This document shows positions 50,668 to 60,028 of a stretch of 64,000 bases of DNA, piece after piece. Numbering within the stretch: the stretch's first letter is position 1; every line of letters begins with the position of its first letter. A program made the translations under genes and the position numbers. The DNA lies in the NCBI GenBank assembly GCA_035628135.1, contig DASPKM010000006.1:496001-560000 (forward strand), written 5' to 3'. The stretch comes from DASPKM01 sp035628135 (GTDB taxonomy: Bacteria > Bacteroidota > Bacteroidia > Chitinophagales > Chitinophagaceae). The notes beneath the pieces are model-generated. The model searched no databases. It was not told the origin of the DNA and saw nothing but the letters and a program-made list of their open reading frames with translations.

Positions 50668-50925
50668 GATAAATTCTTTTCTCAAAATTCCATCTATTAA
50701 CGGTCCCAATAAAAACCATTTACACCACCGAACGGATTTTCTTGATGAAGCGCCACCTAAAACCGGTACGGCGGCCGGGTGCCAGCTATACGTCGGCTCT
50801 CGCTTTGGCCTCAGAAACCATCTGGTTCGACATGATGGTTGTGCAGGCATTGCTGCTGGTATATGGATGTTACCAACATATACTTTTTACGCAGGCAGCC
50901 AATGAAAATTAATGTGGGAAAGAAA

Positions 50926-51975
50926 TTAATGTTTTGCGTATAACTCGCCCAGCATCCAGTAAAGTACCATTTGCTTGTCCCAGGTTACATTCATTTTGTC
51001 TAAAAGCCCGGGATAAGCGGTTTTCATGAAAGCTGTAATCTCTATGCTGGTGTTATAGAACGTAAAGCCATCGATTGTAACGCGCCAGGGAAAGTAAAAA
51101 GTATTATCGCCGGAATACGTACACGATACAGAAAGCTTTTCATCCTTATCATTGATAAAAACAAATTTAACCCAGTAGCTGGTGGTGCTAAATAACCTGC
51201 TTGCCACCAAAGATTCATGCACGGTAGCGCGGTCCGCAAACGGCAGGCTGTCTATCAATGACGTTAGCTTGTTGAAATCAATGTTTTCTTCCATGAACAA
51301 AGGAATGCTGTAGTCTTTGTCGTTACCCTTTGCCGCTCTTTCTTTGGCTTTCAGCACGCCTGCCTTGACCCGTTGCATATCGGCCGCGGTGATGCCCAGG
51401 TCCTGCAAGCTTGCTTTCTTCTCATAAATAACCGGCATTTGCTGCAGAAACCGCTTCACCAGCGTTCCGCTGATATAATCGGTGCCTGCCGGCAGCCGCG
51501 TACCGCGGCCTCTCTTATTGAAATCAGTATGTTCCAACTCAAAATCGCCATTGTTTTCTTCAAAGGAAACCTGACCAAGGTCGTAATGAAAGCAACCGGC
51601 ACTTCCCTTTTCAATAATGATTTTGACTACAGGATTGTTGTTGAAGGCTTCAAACATTGCACGCTTGCTCCTTAGCGTAACCTGCCGGGAGGATATTTCA
51701 AAATACAGCAGCGAATCGTTGCCGGGGTTATACACTATCCTGGTACTGTCTGCCAGCGCAAGCTTGCCTTCACGCACGTCGAACGGTAAAGTAAATTGGT
51801 AATTCCAGAATACAGCAGTGTGCGCCCGTGTATAAATTTTGTTGCCGGCGCTGCCATATATTACATCATTCGTGTAACCAAATACCACCGGCTCTTCGGG
51901 CGCCGAGCGGTAGCTGCCTTGTGGGGTGGCGGCAAGAGAACTGAATAGTAATAAACAAATGATCAGGCTGCGCAT
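50926..51975 (-). CDS. Exported hypothetical protein
   Basis: The 349-aa protein has a signal peptide (SLIICLLLFSSLAATPQG) and then a mostly beta-rich body. Motifs such as VFWNYQFTLPFDVREGKLALADSTR, GSAGCFHYDLGQVSFEENNGDFELE and WRVTIDGFTFYNTSIEITAFMKTAYPGLLDKMNV are visible. A helical stretch (ITAADMQRVKAGVLKAKERAAKG) is in the middle. I do not recognise the family. It is followed downstream by an unrelated lipoprotein gene; the spacing gives no operon evidence. Confidence 0.65.
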   Translation of the reverse strand: MRSLIICLLLFSSLAATPQGSYRSAPEEPVVFGYTNDVIYGSAGNKIYTRAHTAVFWNYQFTLPFDVREGKLALADSTRIVYNPGNDSLLYFEISSRQVTLRSKRAMFEAFNNNPVVKIIIEKGSAGCFHYDLGQVSFEENNGDFELEHTDFNKRGRGTRLPAGTDYISGTLVKRFLQQMPVIYEKKASLQDLGITAADMQRVKAGVLKAKERAAKGNDKDYSIPLFMEENIDFNKLTSLIDSLPFADRATVHESLVASRLFSTTSYWVKFVFINDKDEKLSVSCTYSGDNTFYFPWRVTIDGFTFYNTSIEITAFMKTAYPGLLDKMNVTWDKQMVLYWMLGELYAKH

Positions 51976-52043
51976 AGCTGCATTTTAGGCAAGATGCAGG
52001 TTTAGCAATGTTTACATAAACATAAAACAACGGCTGGCATGTC

Positions 52044-53237
52044 CTATGGATACAGCAGGTATTTCTTCCGCATTGTTTTATACTGGCTCAATCCCGGCTC
52101 CCAGCTGGCACGGATCTCTTTTTCTGATTTGCCATCGATGATCTGCTGGCGGAACTGGCCGGAACCGATCAATCTTTCGATAACGCCCATTTCCTTGCTT
52201 AGCTTAGAATCGAAGAACTTTTCCTTGTAGGGATGGTTCTTGTATAATTCCATGATCCATTGCAGGTTGATCTGTTTCTTTTTCCGCAGCTTGTCAATAT
52301 CATAATTGCGCAAGTCGAGTCCATAACATTCCTGGTTCATAAACAAAGGCGTTTCGGCCATTCCTTTGATGCCCGTAGGCGTATAAGAGAATTGATATTT
52401 GCCTTTCAGATCAGGACTTCCCAATACGGTAAAAGGAAAGTAAGTGCCGCGGCCATGATTCACATACACGCCTTCGAACATGCAGGTAGAAGGATACAGC
52501 ATGATGGCCTGCTGGGTATTGAGATTGGGCGATGGTTTTACGGGAACTGTGTAAGGCATATCGTGGTTGTAATTGGCCACCGGAATTATTTTCACTTTAC
52601 ATTTTACCTTATTCGTGAGCCAGCCTTCGCCATTGGCCATCAGCGCAAACTCGCCGATGGTGAGCCCGTGCGCCATCGGTATGGGAAACATGCCGATACC
52701 CGACTTGTATTTCATATCCAGTATTGGCCCATCCACTAAATATCCATTGGGATTGGGACGGTCGAGGATCAGCAATTCCTTGTCGCTTTCATGGCATGCT
52801 TCCATTATCCTGGAAAGCGCGTTGATGTTGGTGTAAAAGCGGCAACCTACGTCCTGCAGGTCGTAAATGAGCACATCCACATCCGCCATGTCCTGCTTGC
52901 TGGGCTTGTTCTTTGCGCCGTATAGTGAAATGATGGGTATGCCGGTAGCGCTATCTGTTTCATCGGCCACGCGAACGCCGGCGCTGGCATTACCGCGGAA
53001 ACCATGCTCGGGCCCGAATACTTTCACAATGTTTACGCCCAGTGATCGCAAACTATCCACCAAATGCTTCTTACCGATGATGGACGTCTGATTTGCCATA
53101 ATGGCTACTCTTTTCCCCTTGAGGAATGGCAGGTATTTTTCAGTTTGGTCCGCGCCGGTAATAATTTGCTTCTTAGGTGGCACGGGCATAAACGAAAGGC
53201 CGAAGATCACAGTAACGACAATAAATAGCAGGCGCAT
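52044..53237 (-). CDS. namZ: DUF1343 family exo-beta-N-acetylmuramidase (NamZ-like)
   Basis: The 397-aa protein has an N-terminal signal (LFIVVTVIFGLSFM). Family motifs are KGKRVAIMANQTSI, VVKVFGPEHGFRGNASAGVRV-like (VNIVKVFGPEHGFRG), VDVLIYDLQDVGCRFYTNINAL, LLILDRPNPNGYLVDGPIL, and PMAHGLTIGEFALMANGEGWL. DUF1343 proteins include NamZ, which releases MurNAc from peptidoglycan fragments in the periplasm. The family match is strong; the exact specificity is inferred. It is monocistronic. Confidence 0.88.
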   Translation of the reverse strand: MRLLFIVVTVIFGLSFMPVPPKKQIITGADQTEKYLPFLKGKRVAIMANQTSIIGKKHLVDSLRSLGVNIVKVFGPEHGFRGNASAGVRVADETDSATGIPIISLYGAKNKPSKQDMADVDVLIYDLQDVGCRFYTNINALSRIMEACHESDKELLILDRPNPNGYLVDGPILDMKYKSGIGMFPIPMAHGLTIGEFALMANGEGWLTNKVKCKVKIIPVANYNHDMPYTVPVKPSPNLNTQQAIMLYPSTCMFEGVYVNHGRGTYFPFTVLGSPDLKGKYQFSYTPTGIKGMAETPLFMNQECYGLDLRNYDIDKLRKKKQINLQWIMELYKNHPYKEKFFDSKLSKEMGVIERLIGSGQFRQQIIDGKSEKEIRASWEPGLSQYKTMRKKYLLYP

Positions 53238-53369
53238 GATTACCAGAGGTTTTTGAGCACTGAAGATAAAAAAACTTCGGCAACGGCAGCCCTGGAGCCA
53301 ACAATAGGTATTTGTACGGTATTTTGAAAAAAAATTAGTTACTATTATGGCTTGCCAAAACTACATATT

Positions 53370-54926
53370 ATGACGGAGCCCGTTAAGCCATCATCTGATT
53401 TTCGCATTGCCTGGTTATCATTGCTGGGCCTGGGAGGATTTATACTTGGTTGCATTTTTCTTTTTTATCCAGACTTACTATCGGTATCCAAACCAAATTC
53501 CGTTTTTCACGAGATAATTTACGCGCCTAAAAGCACCGTCGACAAAAATTTGCTGGAAAAGCTTACGACCCTAAAAAAAGAAGAAGTTGCAAGGCAGGAC
53601 ACAAAAAAGAAAAAGACGCTGGAGAAGGATAAGGCCACGGGAGTAAAGAAGGAGTTGCTTGAACAGGAGATTGCGGAACTGGACAGGTTAAGCACAACTG
53701 CCGTAGCGGATATAAAAGTATTGACGGCTTACCGCAATACGTATGAGCATACCAGTAAGTACGACAGCGCCTCATTCGTTAAATTAAACAAGGCGATACA
53801 TTTCAACATCGGCATGCCAGAGCTTAGAGAATGGGACAAGCGGTTACGAAACAATAAGAAAGACAATAGTTTCGAAACGGGATATGTTTTTAAAGATTCG
53901 GGGCTTTCTTTTTCCATACCGGGCACAGCGAAATTGGCCATCCAGGAAGCCGACAGCGACATCGCTTTTATAACCAAATACCCTGGCGTTGGTATATGGG
54001 TGCTGTTGGTATTGATATTTTGCAGCTTCCTGACCATTTCCATTTCAACGTCTTTCTTTCTCAGGAACAGGGTGCATGACACACTTGACGAACTTTCCAT
54101 AGACAAGCCAAAGAAATGGCTGTTTGAAGGAATCGCTGTCATTACGTTCGTCTGCCTGTTCATTATGTGGGGTATTGGAAGGCTTTCTTTCAATGATGAG
54201 GATGTGGTGCGGGGATTATTCTTTATGTACCACCTGAAACATTCCCTGTTCCTCATCCAGATATTAGCATTTGTTGCCGGAGCGTGCTGCCTTGCGGGAT
54301 TTATTTATACCGCTGCTCCATTAACCAGTTGTGCCCTGATGGTAAAACAATCGCAAATTAATATTCAGCCCGTAAGGGCCGAGTTGGACACACTAAAAGC
54401 CACTGCTGCCACTAAGACGGCGGAAGACAAAACCGCAGCTGATGCACAGGTCGACGCCAAACAGCAAGAGCTAAGCGTGCAGGAAGCGGATCTGAAAAAA
54501 GCAAAAGCACTTTACGACAAACTGCGCGGTTACTTCGAGACCTACTTTGTGCTTTCTGCCGTGATCCTTTCATTGCTGGTGCTTTGCACCGGCGGACTGT
54601 ACAGCGTGATCAATAACCTGGACTTTGTAAAACTATTGGCCGATGATTGGGGGTACAGCCCAGCGCGCAGCGATTATGTTTACCTGTATGGCGGCTTATA
54701 CACCGTGGTGTTGCTCCTGGTATACATCCCTGCGAAAATGCGGTTCAGCGAGATCAGTTTCCCGCCCGATCCCACCGCACCGCCGGCAGCGAATGCAGCA
54801 CAGTCAGGTAAAAAAATACCTGAATTTCTGAAGACCCCGTTTGGTAAATTTGGAGATGTGCTGATAGCGGCCTCGCCGCTGCTGGCAAGCCTGGTGCAGA
54901 GCCTTTTTGAAGTCATTTTCAATTGA
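53370..54926 (+). CDS. Coiled-coil multi-span membrane protein of unknown function
   Basis: The start is set at the ATG of MTEPVKPSSDFRIAW; a TTG six codons upstream is in frame. Transmembrane segments are at the N-terminus (WLSLLGLGGFILGCIFLFY), about residues 205-230 (VGIWVLLVLIFCSFLTISIS), 255-272, and 290-315 (HSLFLIQILAFVAGACCLAGFIY). Two more are near 395-465 (TYFVLSAVILSLLVLCTGGLYSV, then GGLYTVVLLLVYIP). Between the helices are Lys/Glu-rich coiled coils (EKLTTLKKEEVARQDTKKKKTLEK, and later DAQVDAKQQELSVQEADLKKAKALY). I do not recognise the family. The gene stands alone with no clear operon partner. Confidence 0.6.
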   Translation: MTEPVKPSSDFRIAWLSLLGLGGFILGCIFLFYPDLLSVSKPNSVFHEIIYAPKSTVDKNLLEKLTTLKKEEVARQDTKKKKTLEKDKATGVKKELLEQEIAELDRLSTTAVADIKVLTAYRNTYEHTSKYDSASFVKLNKAIHFNIGMPELREWDKRLRNNKKDNSFETGYVFKDSGLSFSIPGTAKLAIQEADSDIAFITKYPGVGIWVLLVLIFCSFLTISISTSFFLRNRVHDTLDELSIDKPKKWLFEGIAVITFVCLFIMWGIGRLSFNDEDVVRGLFFMYHLKHSLFLIQILAFVAGACCLAGFIYTAAPLTSCALMVKQSQINIQPVRAELDTLKATAATKTAEDKTAADAQVDAKQQELSVQEADLKKAKALYDKLRGYFETYFVLSAVILSLLVLCTGGLYSVINNLDFVKLLADDWGYSPARSDYVYLYGGLYTVVLLLVYIPAKMRFSEISFPPDPTAPPAANAAQSGKKIPEFLKTPFGKFGDVLIAASPLLASLVQSLFEVIFN

Positions 54927-54969
54927 GGTTAAGGCTTGTAGTAATGCCGGGTTTTTGGAGACTAGATCA

Positions 54970-54991
54970 GGCCCACAAGTAGTGATGGGCC
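54970..54991 (+). terminator. Possible terminator of the membrane protein gene
   Basis: GGCCCA (54970-54975) pairs with TGGGCC (54986-54991), followed by a short T-rich stretch (ATTTTTAACG). The stem is only 6 bp, so the call is weak. Confidence 0.35.
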
Positions 54992-55131
54992 GCTATGATT
55001 TTTAACGTACCTTCGGCGCTATTGAGCATTAGCACGGTATCGAAAGCCCGCCAGCGTCCATTTTCCTACACTGCTTTCCTCAATTACGATTTATTTGCCG
55101 GTTAGACGGCAGTGATCAATAATTTTTAATT

Positions 55132-55401
55132 ATGAATGCAGAGCAAATCCAGCAATTTCTTGCCACCAAGGTAACGGGGAAAGACAAATATGTGAAAATA
55201 GATTTCAAAACCAGGCATTCGGTTTATGGCCTCTTTATTACAGAGGGCAGGGATTACAAAGACCTCAGCTCGAAAAATTTCTGGAGGATCGTTACCCGTA
55301 AGCATTTTGATGAGTACAACAAATCCAAAAGCCTCGACCTCACCCGCATTTTTAACGGTTCCGAGTTTACAAAACTGTCTTTGCTGGCAGAGGCCTTCTG
55401 A
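55132..55401 (+). CDS. Small conserved hypothetical protein (89 aa)
   Basis: The ATG at 55132 opens MNAEQIQQFLATKVTGKDKYVKIDFKTRHSVYGLFI. The middle has KDLSSKNFWRIVTRKHFDEYNKSKSLDLTRIFNGSEFTKLSLL. The protein is soluble and compact, with an alternating strand-helix layout, and is of a type I recall in Chitinophagaceae without assigned function. It is preceded by an AT-rich leader (AATTTTTAATT). Confidence 0.65.
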   Translation: MNAEQIQQFLATKVTGKDKYVKIDFKTRHSVYGLFITEGRDYKDLSSKNFWRIVTRKHFDEYNKSKSLDLTRIFNGSEFTKLSLLAEAF

Positions 55402-55494
55402 CAGCACAGTTGCAGCCGCTATTTACCATTAAAACTTGTTAAAGCATTCAACAGTAAGTAGCGCTGCGTACTGCAACGTGTTTTAGTGAACGGT

Positions 55495-55905
55495 TCAAGG
55501 AGTACTATACGTATTGTCGATCAGGTGTACAACTCCGTTAGACCCCTGTTTGTCGCGGGCCAGTATTTTCGCTCCATTAATCCGCGTTTCGCCATTATTG
55601 GTGCTTACAATTATTTGCTTTCCATTCAACGTAACGTATTTCTGATCGTTGCGAAAGTCGGAAAACATTTTCTTGCCCACCAGGATGTAGCCCGATAACT
55701 GGTAAAGAAGCTCGCTGCGATTTGCAGGCTCCAATAATTGCTCATACGTAAGGGACATAAGCCTGCTGAGGGCTAAATTAACAGGGCCCAGTATAGTAAA
55801 GGGTCCCAGTTCCGTTAATTTATTGTCCAGCTCAGATGTCTTTAGCCCTTTGGTAAAAAGACTAAGATTCTTATCGGCATTTGCGATTTGAAGGATAGTT
55901 GCCAT
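55495..55905 (-). CDS. Fasciclin-domain protein
   Basis: The 136-aa protein is one fasciclin (FAS1) domain: LQIANADKNLSLFTKGLKTSELDNKLTELGPFTILGPVNLALSRLM, with the second conserved block YILVGKKMFSDFRND and the end SNGVVHLIDNTYSTP. Usual signature words (FTVFAPTNEAF and NGVIHVID) are clearly related. There is no signal peptide, so it is unusual among FAS1 proteins, which are normally exported; an upstream start would not add one. Confidence 0.88.
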   Translation of the reverse strand: MATILQIANADKNLSLFTKGLKTSELDNKLTELGPFTILGPVNLALSRLMSLTYEQLLEPANRSELLYQLSGYILVGKKMFSDFRNDQKYVTLNGKQIIVSTNNGETRINGAKILARDKQGSNGVVHLIDNTYSTP

Positions 55906-55947
55906 ATCAATTTGTTACGGATTTTAAAGGGCGTAAGGGATGGTTAT

Positions 55948-56217
55948 TTACCATCTTTTTTTAGTGGTCTTGCTTTCTCTTTCTCGTGCAACGGTCACGG
56001 ATATCTGTCTCCCTTCGACGTCCTTGCCATTTAATTTGCCCATTGCCTGGTTGGCTTCTGTCTCTGATTCCATTTCTACAAATCCAAAGCCCCTGCTGCG
56101 GCCGGTTTCACGATCGGTAATGACTTTAGCGGAAGATACCTGGCCAAATGGTTCAAACAATTTGCGCAAATCATCGTCACTGGTGTGAAAACCAAGGTTG
56201 GAAACATACATGTTCAT
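55948..56217 (-). CDS. RRM-type RNA-binding protein
   Basis: The 89-aa protein is a single RNA-recognition motif: RNP2 MYVSNL (3-8), RNP1 RGFGFVEM (42-49), and the helix DDLRKLFEPFGQVSSAKVI. A short basic tail follows (RERESKTTKKRW). Such small glycine-light RRM proteins in Bacteroidota and cyanobacteria are associated with cold or stress RNA binding. It is 43 bases from the fasciclin gene on the same strand. The gene leader (56218-56320) is AT-rich. Confidence 0.95.
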   Translation of the reverse strand: MNMYVSNLGFHTSDDDLRKLFEPFGQVSSAKVITDRETGRSRGFGFVEMESETEANQAMGKLNGKDVEGRQISVTVARERESKTTKKRW

Positions 56218-56449
56218 ACTGAAAAAAATTTTAAATTGAAAATTTGATGAGGATAAAAAAACAGCAGCAAAGAGAAAAGAGGAGAAAAAACTGTTACTGT
56301 TGGTAAGAATCGTTACTGATCCTGACTAAATGATGAAGTATTTTTATCTATTAAGATAAAGATAGGCCAATTAATCCGAAGGCGCGGCATTTATTTTAGT
56401 GCCGCGGATGCATCATTCAAATCACAAAGTTCTGCCAATATTTACGCCG

Positions 56450-57706
56450 TTATTTTTTCCCGACGCGGTACAACCTTCCACCATCCGTTACCGCGTACAA
56501 TGCGCCGTCCCGGCCTTGTGTAACGTCGCGGAAGCGTTGGTTTTCATTGCGCAGCAACCGCTCCTCGCCTACTACTTTATTATCCTTTATCACCAGCCTT
56601 GCAATGTGCAAGCCGCTTAGGCAAGCGATGAACAGGTTATTGTTCCATTCGGGAATGGCATTGCCGCTGTAGAATGTCATGCCGCTGGGTGAAATTACAG
56701 GGTCCCAATAGTACACGGGCTGTTCCATGCCGGCTTGCTGTGTAATGCCGCCACCGATCTTCGGGCCGCTGTATTCAATTCCATAAGTAATGATGGGCCA
56801 GCCGTAATTCTTAGCAGGCTGTATAAGGTTCAATTCGTCGCCACCCCTGGGACCGAACTCATTTTCCCAGAGGTCGCCGGTTGCAGGATGAAATGCAAGG
56901 CCCTGCACATTCCTGTGGCCATAAGAATATATTTCCGGGCGCGCATTTGCATTGTTGAACGATGGATTGCCGGGAGCCGGTTTGCCATCGGTAGTAATGC
57001 GTACGATCTTACCTAAACCGGAATTCAAATGCTGTGATTGCTGCCTCGTGGCAAGGTCTGAGCGTTCACCGGTGCTTACGAACAGGTGACCGGATTTATC
57101 GAATAATATCCTTCCCCCATAGTGCAGCGAACCGTTGTATGCTGGAGTTGCTCGGTAGATAACGGTTGCATTCTCAATGGTCTTTTCATCGGCAGATAAT
57201 TTTCCCTTTGCAACGGAAGTGAGGCTGCCACCCTGTACATTTTCTGAAAATACCCAATACACCATGCGGTTCTGTTCGAATGCGGGATCGAGGGTGAGCC
57301 CAAGCAAACCGCCTTGTCCGCGATCATTTACCGCGGGCAGGCCGGTAATCGGGCTGCTCACCTGCCCGTCGGGCGTAACAATGCGCATGCTGCCTTCTTT
57401 TTGGGTAACCAGGAACCTTCCATCTGGCAGGCTCACAATTCCCCAGGGGCTTTCGAGATCATTCGTTATAACGCGTCCTTCATATGCGGTGGTGGTTTTT
57501 ACACTCCCAACGCGTGTTTGGCCTGCAAATGCAGGTTTATAATCTGTATTGGGCGATTTGGTTTCAACGGGAGCGCCGCCGCTTGTGTCGCTGTTGCTGT
57601 CGGATGCCGGCGCGTTGGTAACGCCCGAGTTTGTTGACGTGGTATTGTTGCATGCAACCATAAATAGCATAGCCATGCCTGTTAGAAGACCTGTTATTCT
57701 ATACAT
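56450..57706 (-). CDS. PQQ-dependent sugar dehydrogenase, lipoprotein
   Basis: The 418-aa protein has a lipoprotein signal (MAMLFMVACNNT) and a Ser/Thr/Asn-rich linker. The six-bladed propeller of soluble aldose sugar dehydrogenases follows: TNDLESPWGIVSLPDGRFLVTQKEGSMRIV, DRGQGGLLGLTLDPAFEQN, LHYGGRILFDKSGHLFVSTGERS, IYSYGHRNVQGLAFHPATGDLWENEFGPRGGDELNLIQPAKNYGWP, and GRDGALYAVTDGGRLYRV. Binding of PQQ is expected from the family. It oxidises sugars in the periplasm. It is monocistronic. Confidence 0.9.
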   Translation of the reverse strand: MYRITGLLTGMAMLFMVACNNTTSTNSGVTNAPASDSNSDTSGGAPVETKSPNTDYKPAFAGQTRVGSVKTTTAYEGRVITNDLESPWGIVSLPDGRFLVTQKEGSMRIVTPDGQVSSPITGLPAVNDRGQGGLLGLTLDPAFEQNRMVYWVFSENVQGGSLTSVAKGKLSADEKTIENATVIYRATPAYNGSLHYGGRILFDKSGHLFVSTGERSDLATRQQSQHLNSGLGKIVRITTDGKPAPGNPSFNNANARPEIYSYGHRNVQGLAFHPATGDLWENEFGPRGGDELNLIQPAKNYGWPIITYGIEYSGPKIGGGITQQAGMEQPVYYWDPVISPSGMTFYSGNAIPEWNNNLFIACLSGLHIARLVIKDNKVVGEERLLRNENQRFRDVTQGRDGALYAVTDGGRLYRVGKK

Positions 57707-57780
57707 CGGTAGTGGTTTTTACGCAGTAAAGATAACCGGTATTGGGCGTTTAATAGCAGGCTGAAGCATACAAGCAGTAA

Positions 57781-57856
57781 GTCAAAAGTGAAAAGTCAAA
57801 GTGCAGTCAAAACTTCCCCGGATTGACATGCACTCTGCTGGCTTTTCACTTTCGAC
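57781..57856. repeat. Long imperfect hairpin between two minus-strand genes
   Basis: GTCAAAAGTGAAAAG (57781-57795) pairs with CTTTTCACTTTCGAC (57842-57856) with one mismatch, and the inner AGTGCAGTCAA pairs with TTGACATGCACT with one bulge. It lies 3' of the propeller gene ending at 57880. Such AAGTGAAAAGTCAA-type palindromes recur in Bacteroidota intergenic DNA. It may act as a terminator. Confidence 0.6.
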
Positions 57857-57879
57857 TTTTAATTTGTGGCCTTTGACTT

Positions 57880-59856
57880 TTATCGCGCAAGCATCGTGAG
57901 TAATTTTCCATTGCCGGTATCGATCTGCATCCAGTACACGCCCTTTTGCAGCGAACGTACGTCCATGGTGATGCTGGCTGAAGGAGCAAATTGAACGGTC
58001 CTGACCCTCCTTCCCGAAACGTCGAATACCGTGATGGAATGGATCTTTTGATTGCTGTTCCTCAAAGACACAGTTATTTCCTTATCGGCAGGATTGGGAA
58101 ACAGGTGCACTTCGCGTTCATTGGCGGCGCATCCCGCAGTGATGATCTTTGAATAAGTGAACTGATCATCGCGGTCGGTTTGTTTCAACCGGTAGTATAT
58201 TATTTTGTTGGCCGTGGTATTTCTGTCGGTGAATGAATAATGAAGCGGCGTGTTGCTGTTGCCTGCCGCGTCAATGGTGGCGATGGCCTCGAAAGCGCTG
58301 CCCGAAAAACTTCTTTCGATAACATAGTGTTTGCTGTTGTATTCCTGCAGGCTGCTCCATTTAATTGTTATTTCGTTGCCGGAACAAACTGTTGTAAAAG
58401 ACGTCAAGGTTGCGGGCAAGGCCCCTGTAAAACTGGTATATTTGCCAAAGAAAATATCGAAGCTGCCCGCGGAAGTTAAATTGCTTACACCCACTCCCGG
58501 ATCGAAATCAGCCGTGAACTGGAAATAACCGGTGACGAGTATATGGTTCTCATCTACCGATGCAATGTCCATGGGAAGGTCGCCTTGCAGGCCACCCATA
58601 TTGCCGGCATGCACCAGGTTGCCGTCGGGTGTATAACGTGCGATAAAAATATCGGTGCTACCGCTGGAAGTCAGGTTTACCGTACCTGCGCCCGGATCAA
58701 AATCAGTGGTTGCAGTAAACTCACCGGCCAGGTAAAAGCCTCCGTTGCCATCGCCGGTTATGCCATAAGCAGTTTCGGTCCCGGTATTGCCGATGCGTTT
58801 TGCCCAGACGTAAGTTCCATTCGGGTCGTATTTGGCAACAAAGACATCACGGCCGAGCGCGGTAAGGTTTACAGTAGCGGCGCCTGGATCGAAGTCAACA
58901 GTACCGCTGAACCCGCCGGTGACCACTACATTGCCTGACGCGTCCACAGTCATGCCGCCGGGAATGTCGTTACTGTTAGCGCCGAACGTGCGCGCCCATA
59001 AATAGTTTCCCGATGCATCGTACTTAGCGAGGAAAATATCATTTAGTGTACCCGAAGCCGTCATGTTCCCCACGCCGGGGCCTGGATCGAAATCAACGGT
59101 AAACCGGTAATATCCTGAAACGAAAATGGAGCCGCTTGCATCCAGCTCTATAAAAAATCCCGTATCGAATGCGCCGGCGCCAAAGCTTTTTGCCAGCAGG
59201 TAGTTTCCATTAGCATCATACTTTGCAAAAAAAACATCGGCATTGCCATTCGATACAAGATTGTTAACAGCCGGGCCCGGATCGAAATCTACAGTTCCAT
59301 GATAAGAGCCGGTGAAGAACACATTGCCCGATGCGTCTGTTTTAATACCGCTGATGCCTGAGCTGCCCAACGACGCGAGCATGAATCCCCACAAATAATT
59401 GCCATTGGCATCGTATTTAGCAATGACGCTGCTGCTGAATCCCGGTGAAGTAAAGCTTGCAACGCCTGCCCCTGGGTCCATATCGATGGTGGCCCCAAAG
59501 CTGATGCCGAAATAGATATTGCCTGCCGCATCGGTGGTTACAGCTTCACCAATGTCCGTATCGGTGCCCCCGAGCGAAAACGCCCATATCAAGTTTCCCG
59601 TGGGGGAATATTTCGCCAGGTAGGCGTCCGCGAAGCTGCCACCGGCAGTTAGATTAACGACACCAGGGCCCGGATCGAAATCGACAGTGCCGACGAAATT
59701 GCCAGTGATAATTACATTACCGCTTGCATCGGCGGTAATGCTGTAACCGATCTCGCCGCCCGTTGTGCCCAAACCGTGCACCCAATCGCGTGAAAATTGG
59801 GCATTTAATTCCTGCGAAGCCAGCAGCACACAAAGAAGTATAGGTAAAATTTTCAT
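57880..59856 (-). CDS. Secreted beta-propeller protein with T9SS type A sorting domain
   Basis: The 658-aa protein has a signal peptide (ILPILLCVLLASQELNAQ). Seven repeat units of about 50 residues follow, each with a DxDPGxG motif (FDPGPGVVNLTAGG and variants), which resemble calcium-binding loops of SBBP repeats. Between them run ...YDANGNYLWA... strands. The repeats are followed by a short FN3-like segment (TSFTTVCSGNEITIKWSSLQEYNSKHYVIERS). The last 80 residues are a T9SS type A sorting domain (LFPNPADKEITVSL, then VFDVSGRRVRTV, and LQKGVYWMQIDTG). The protein is surface-bound or secreted; its ligand is unknown. Confidence 0.9.
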   Translation of the reverse strand: MKILPILLCVLLASQELNAQFSRDWVHGLGTTGGEIGYSITADASGNVIITGNFVGTVDFDPGPGVVNLTAGGSFADAYLAKYSPTGNLIWAFSLGGTDTDIGEAVTTDAAGNIYFGISFGATIDMDPGAGVASFTSPGFSSSVIAKYDANGNYLWGFMLASLGSSGISGIKTDASGNVFFTGSYHGTVDFDPGPAVNNLVSNGNADVFFAKYDANGNYLLAKSFGAGAFDTGFFIELDASGSIFVSGYYRFTVDFDPGPGVGNMTASGTLNDIFLAKYDASGNYLWARTFGANSNDIPGGMTVDASGNVVVTGGFSGTVDFDPGAATVNLTALGRDVFVAKYDPNGTYVWAKRIGNTGTETAYGITGDGNGGFYLAGEFTATTDFDPGAGTVNLTSSGSTDIFIARYTPDGNLVHAGNMGGLQGDLPMDIASVDENHILVTGYFQFTADFDPGVGVSNLTSAGSFDIFFGKYTSFTGALPATLTSFTTVCSGNEITIKWSSLQEYNSKHYVIERSFSGSAFEAIATIDAAGNSNTPLHYSFTDRNTTANKIIYYRLKQTDRDDQFTYSKIITAGCAANEREVHLFPNPADKEITVSLRNSNQKIHSITVFDVSGRRVRTVQFAPSASITMDVRSLQKGVYWMQIDTGNGKLLTMLAR

Positions 59857-60028
59857 GATGGCTTGAATTGATAAGATCTAATGAAAAATTGATTTGCATC
59901 ATAAAGTTGATGCGCGTTGCAGGCCTTCGATTCACCCTTTAGGATGATTTTAAAAAATACCACAAACCGGGGATGGGCTAATGGGTCTGAAGGACTCCCG
60001 TCGGAGCAGACGTGTGGGCGGGACGTGA

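Noticed and set aside
60007..60016. A 10-base match (CAGACGTGTG) to a common sequencing adapter within an odd GC-rich stretch
   Set aside because: Flanking bases do not continue the adapter sequence, and the stretch is continuous with the 3' flank of a normal gene, so chance is the simplest explanation. It would be worth checking read support at this place.
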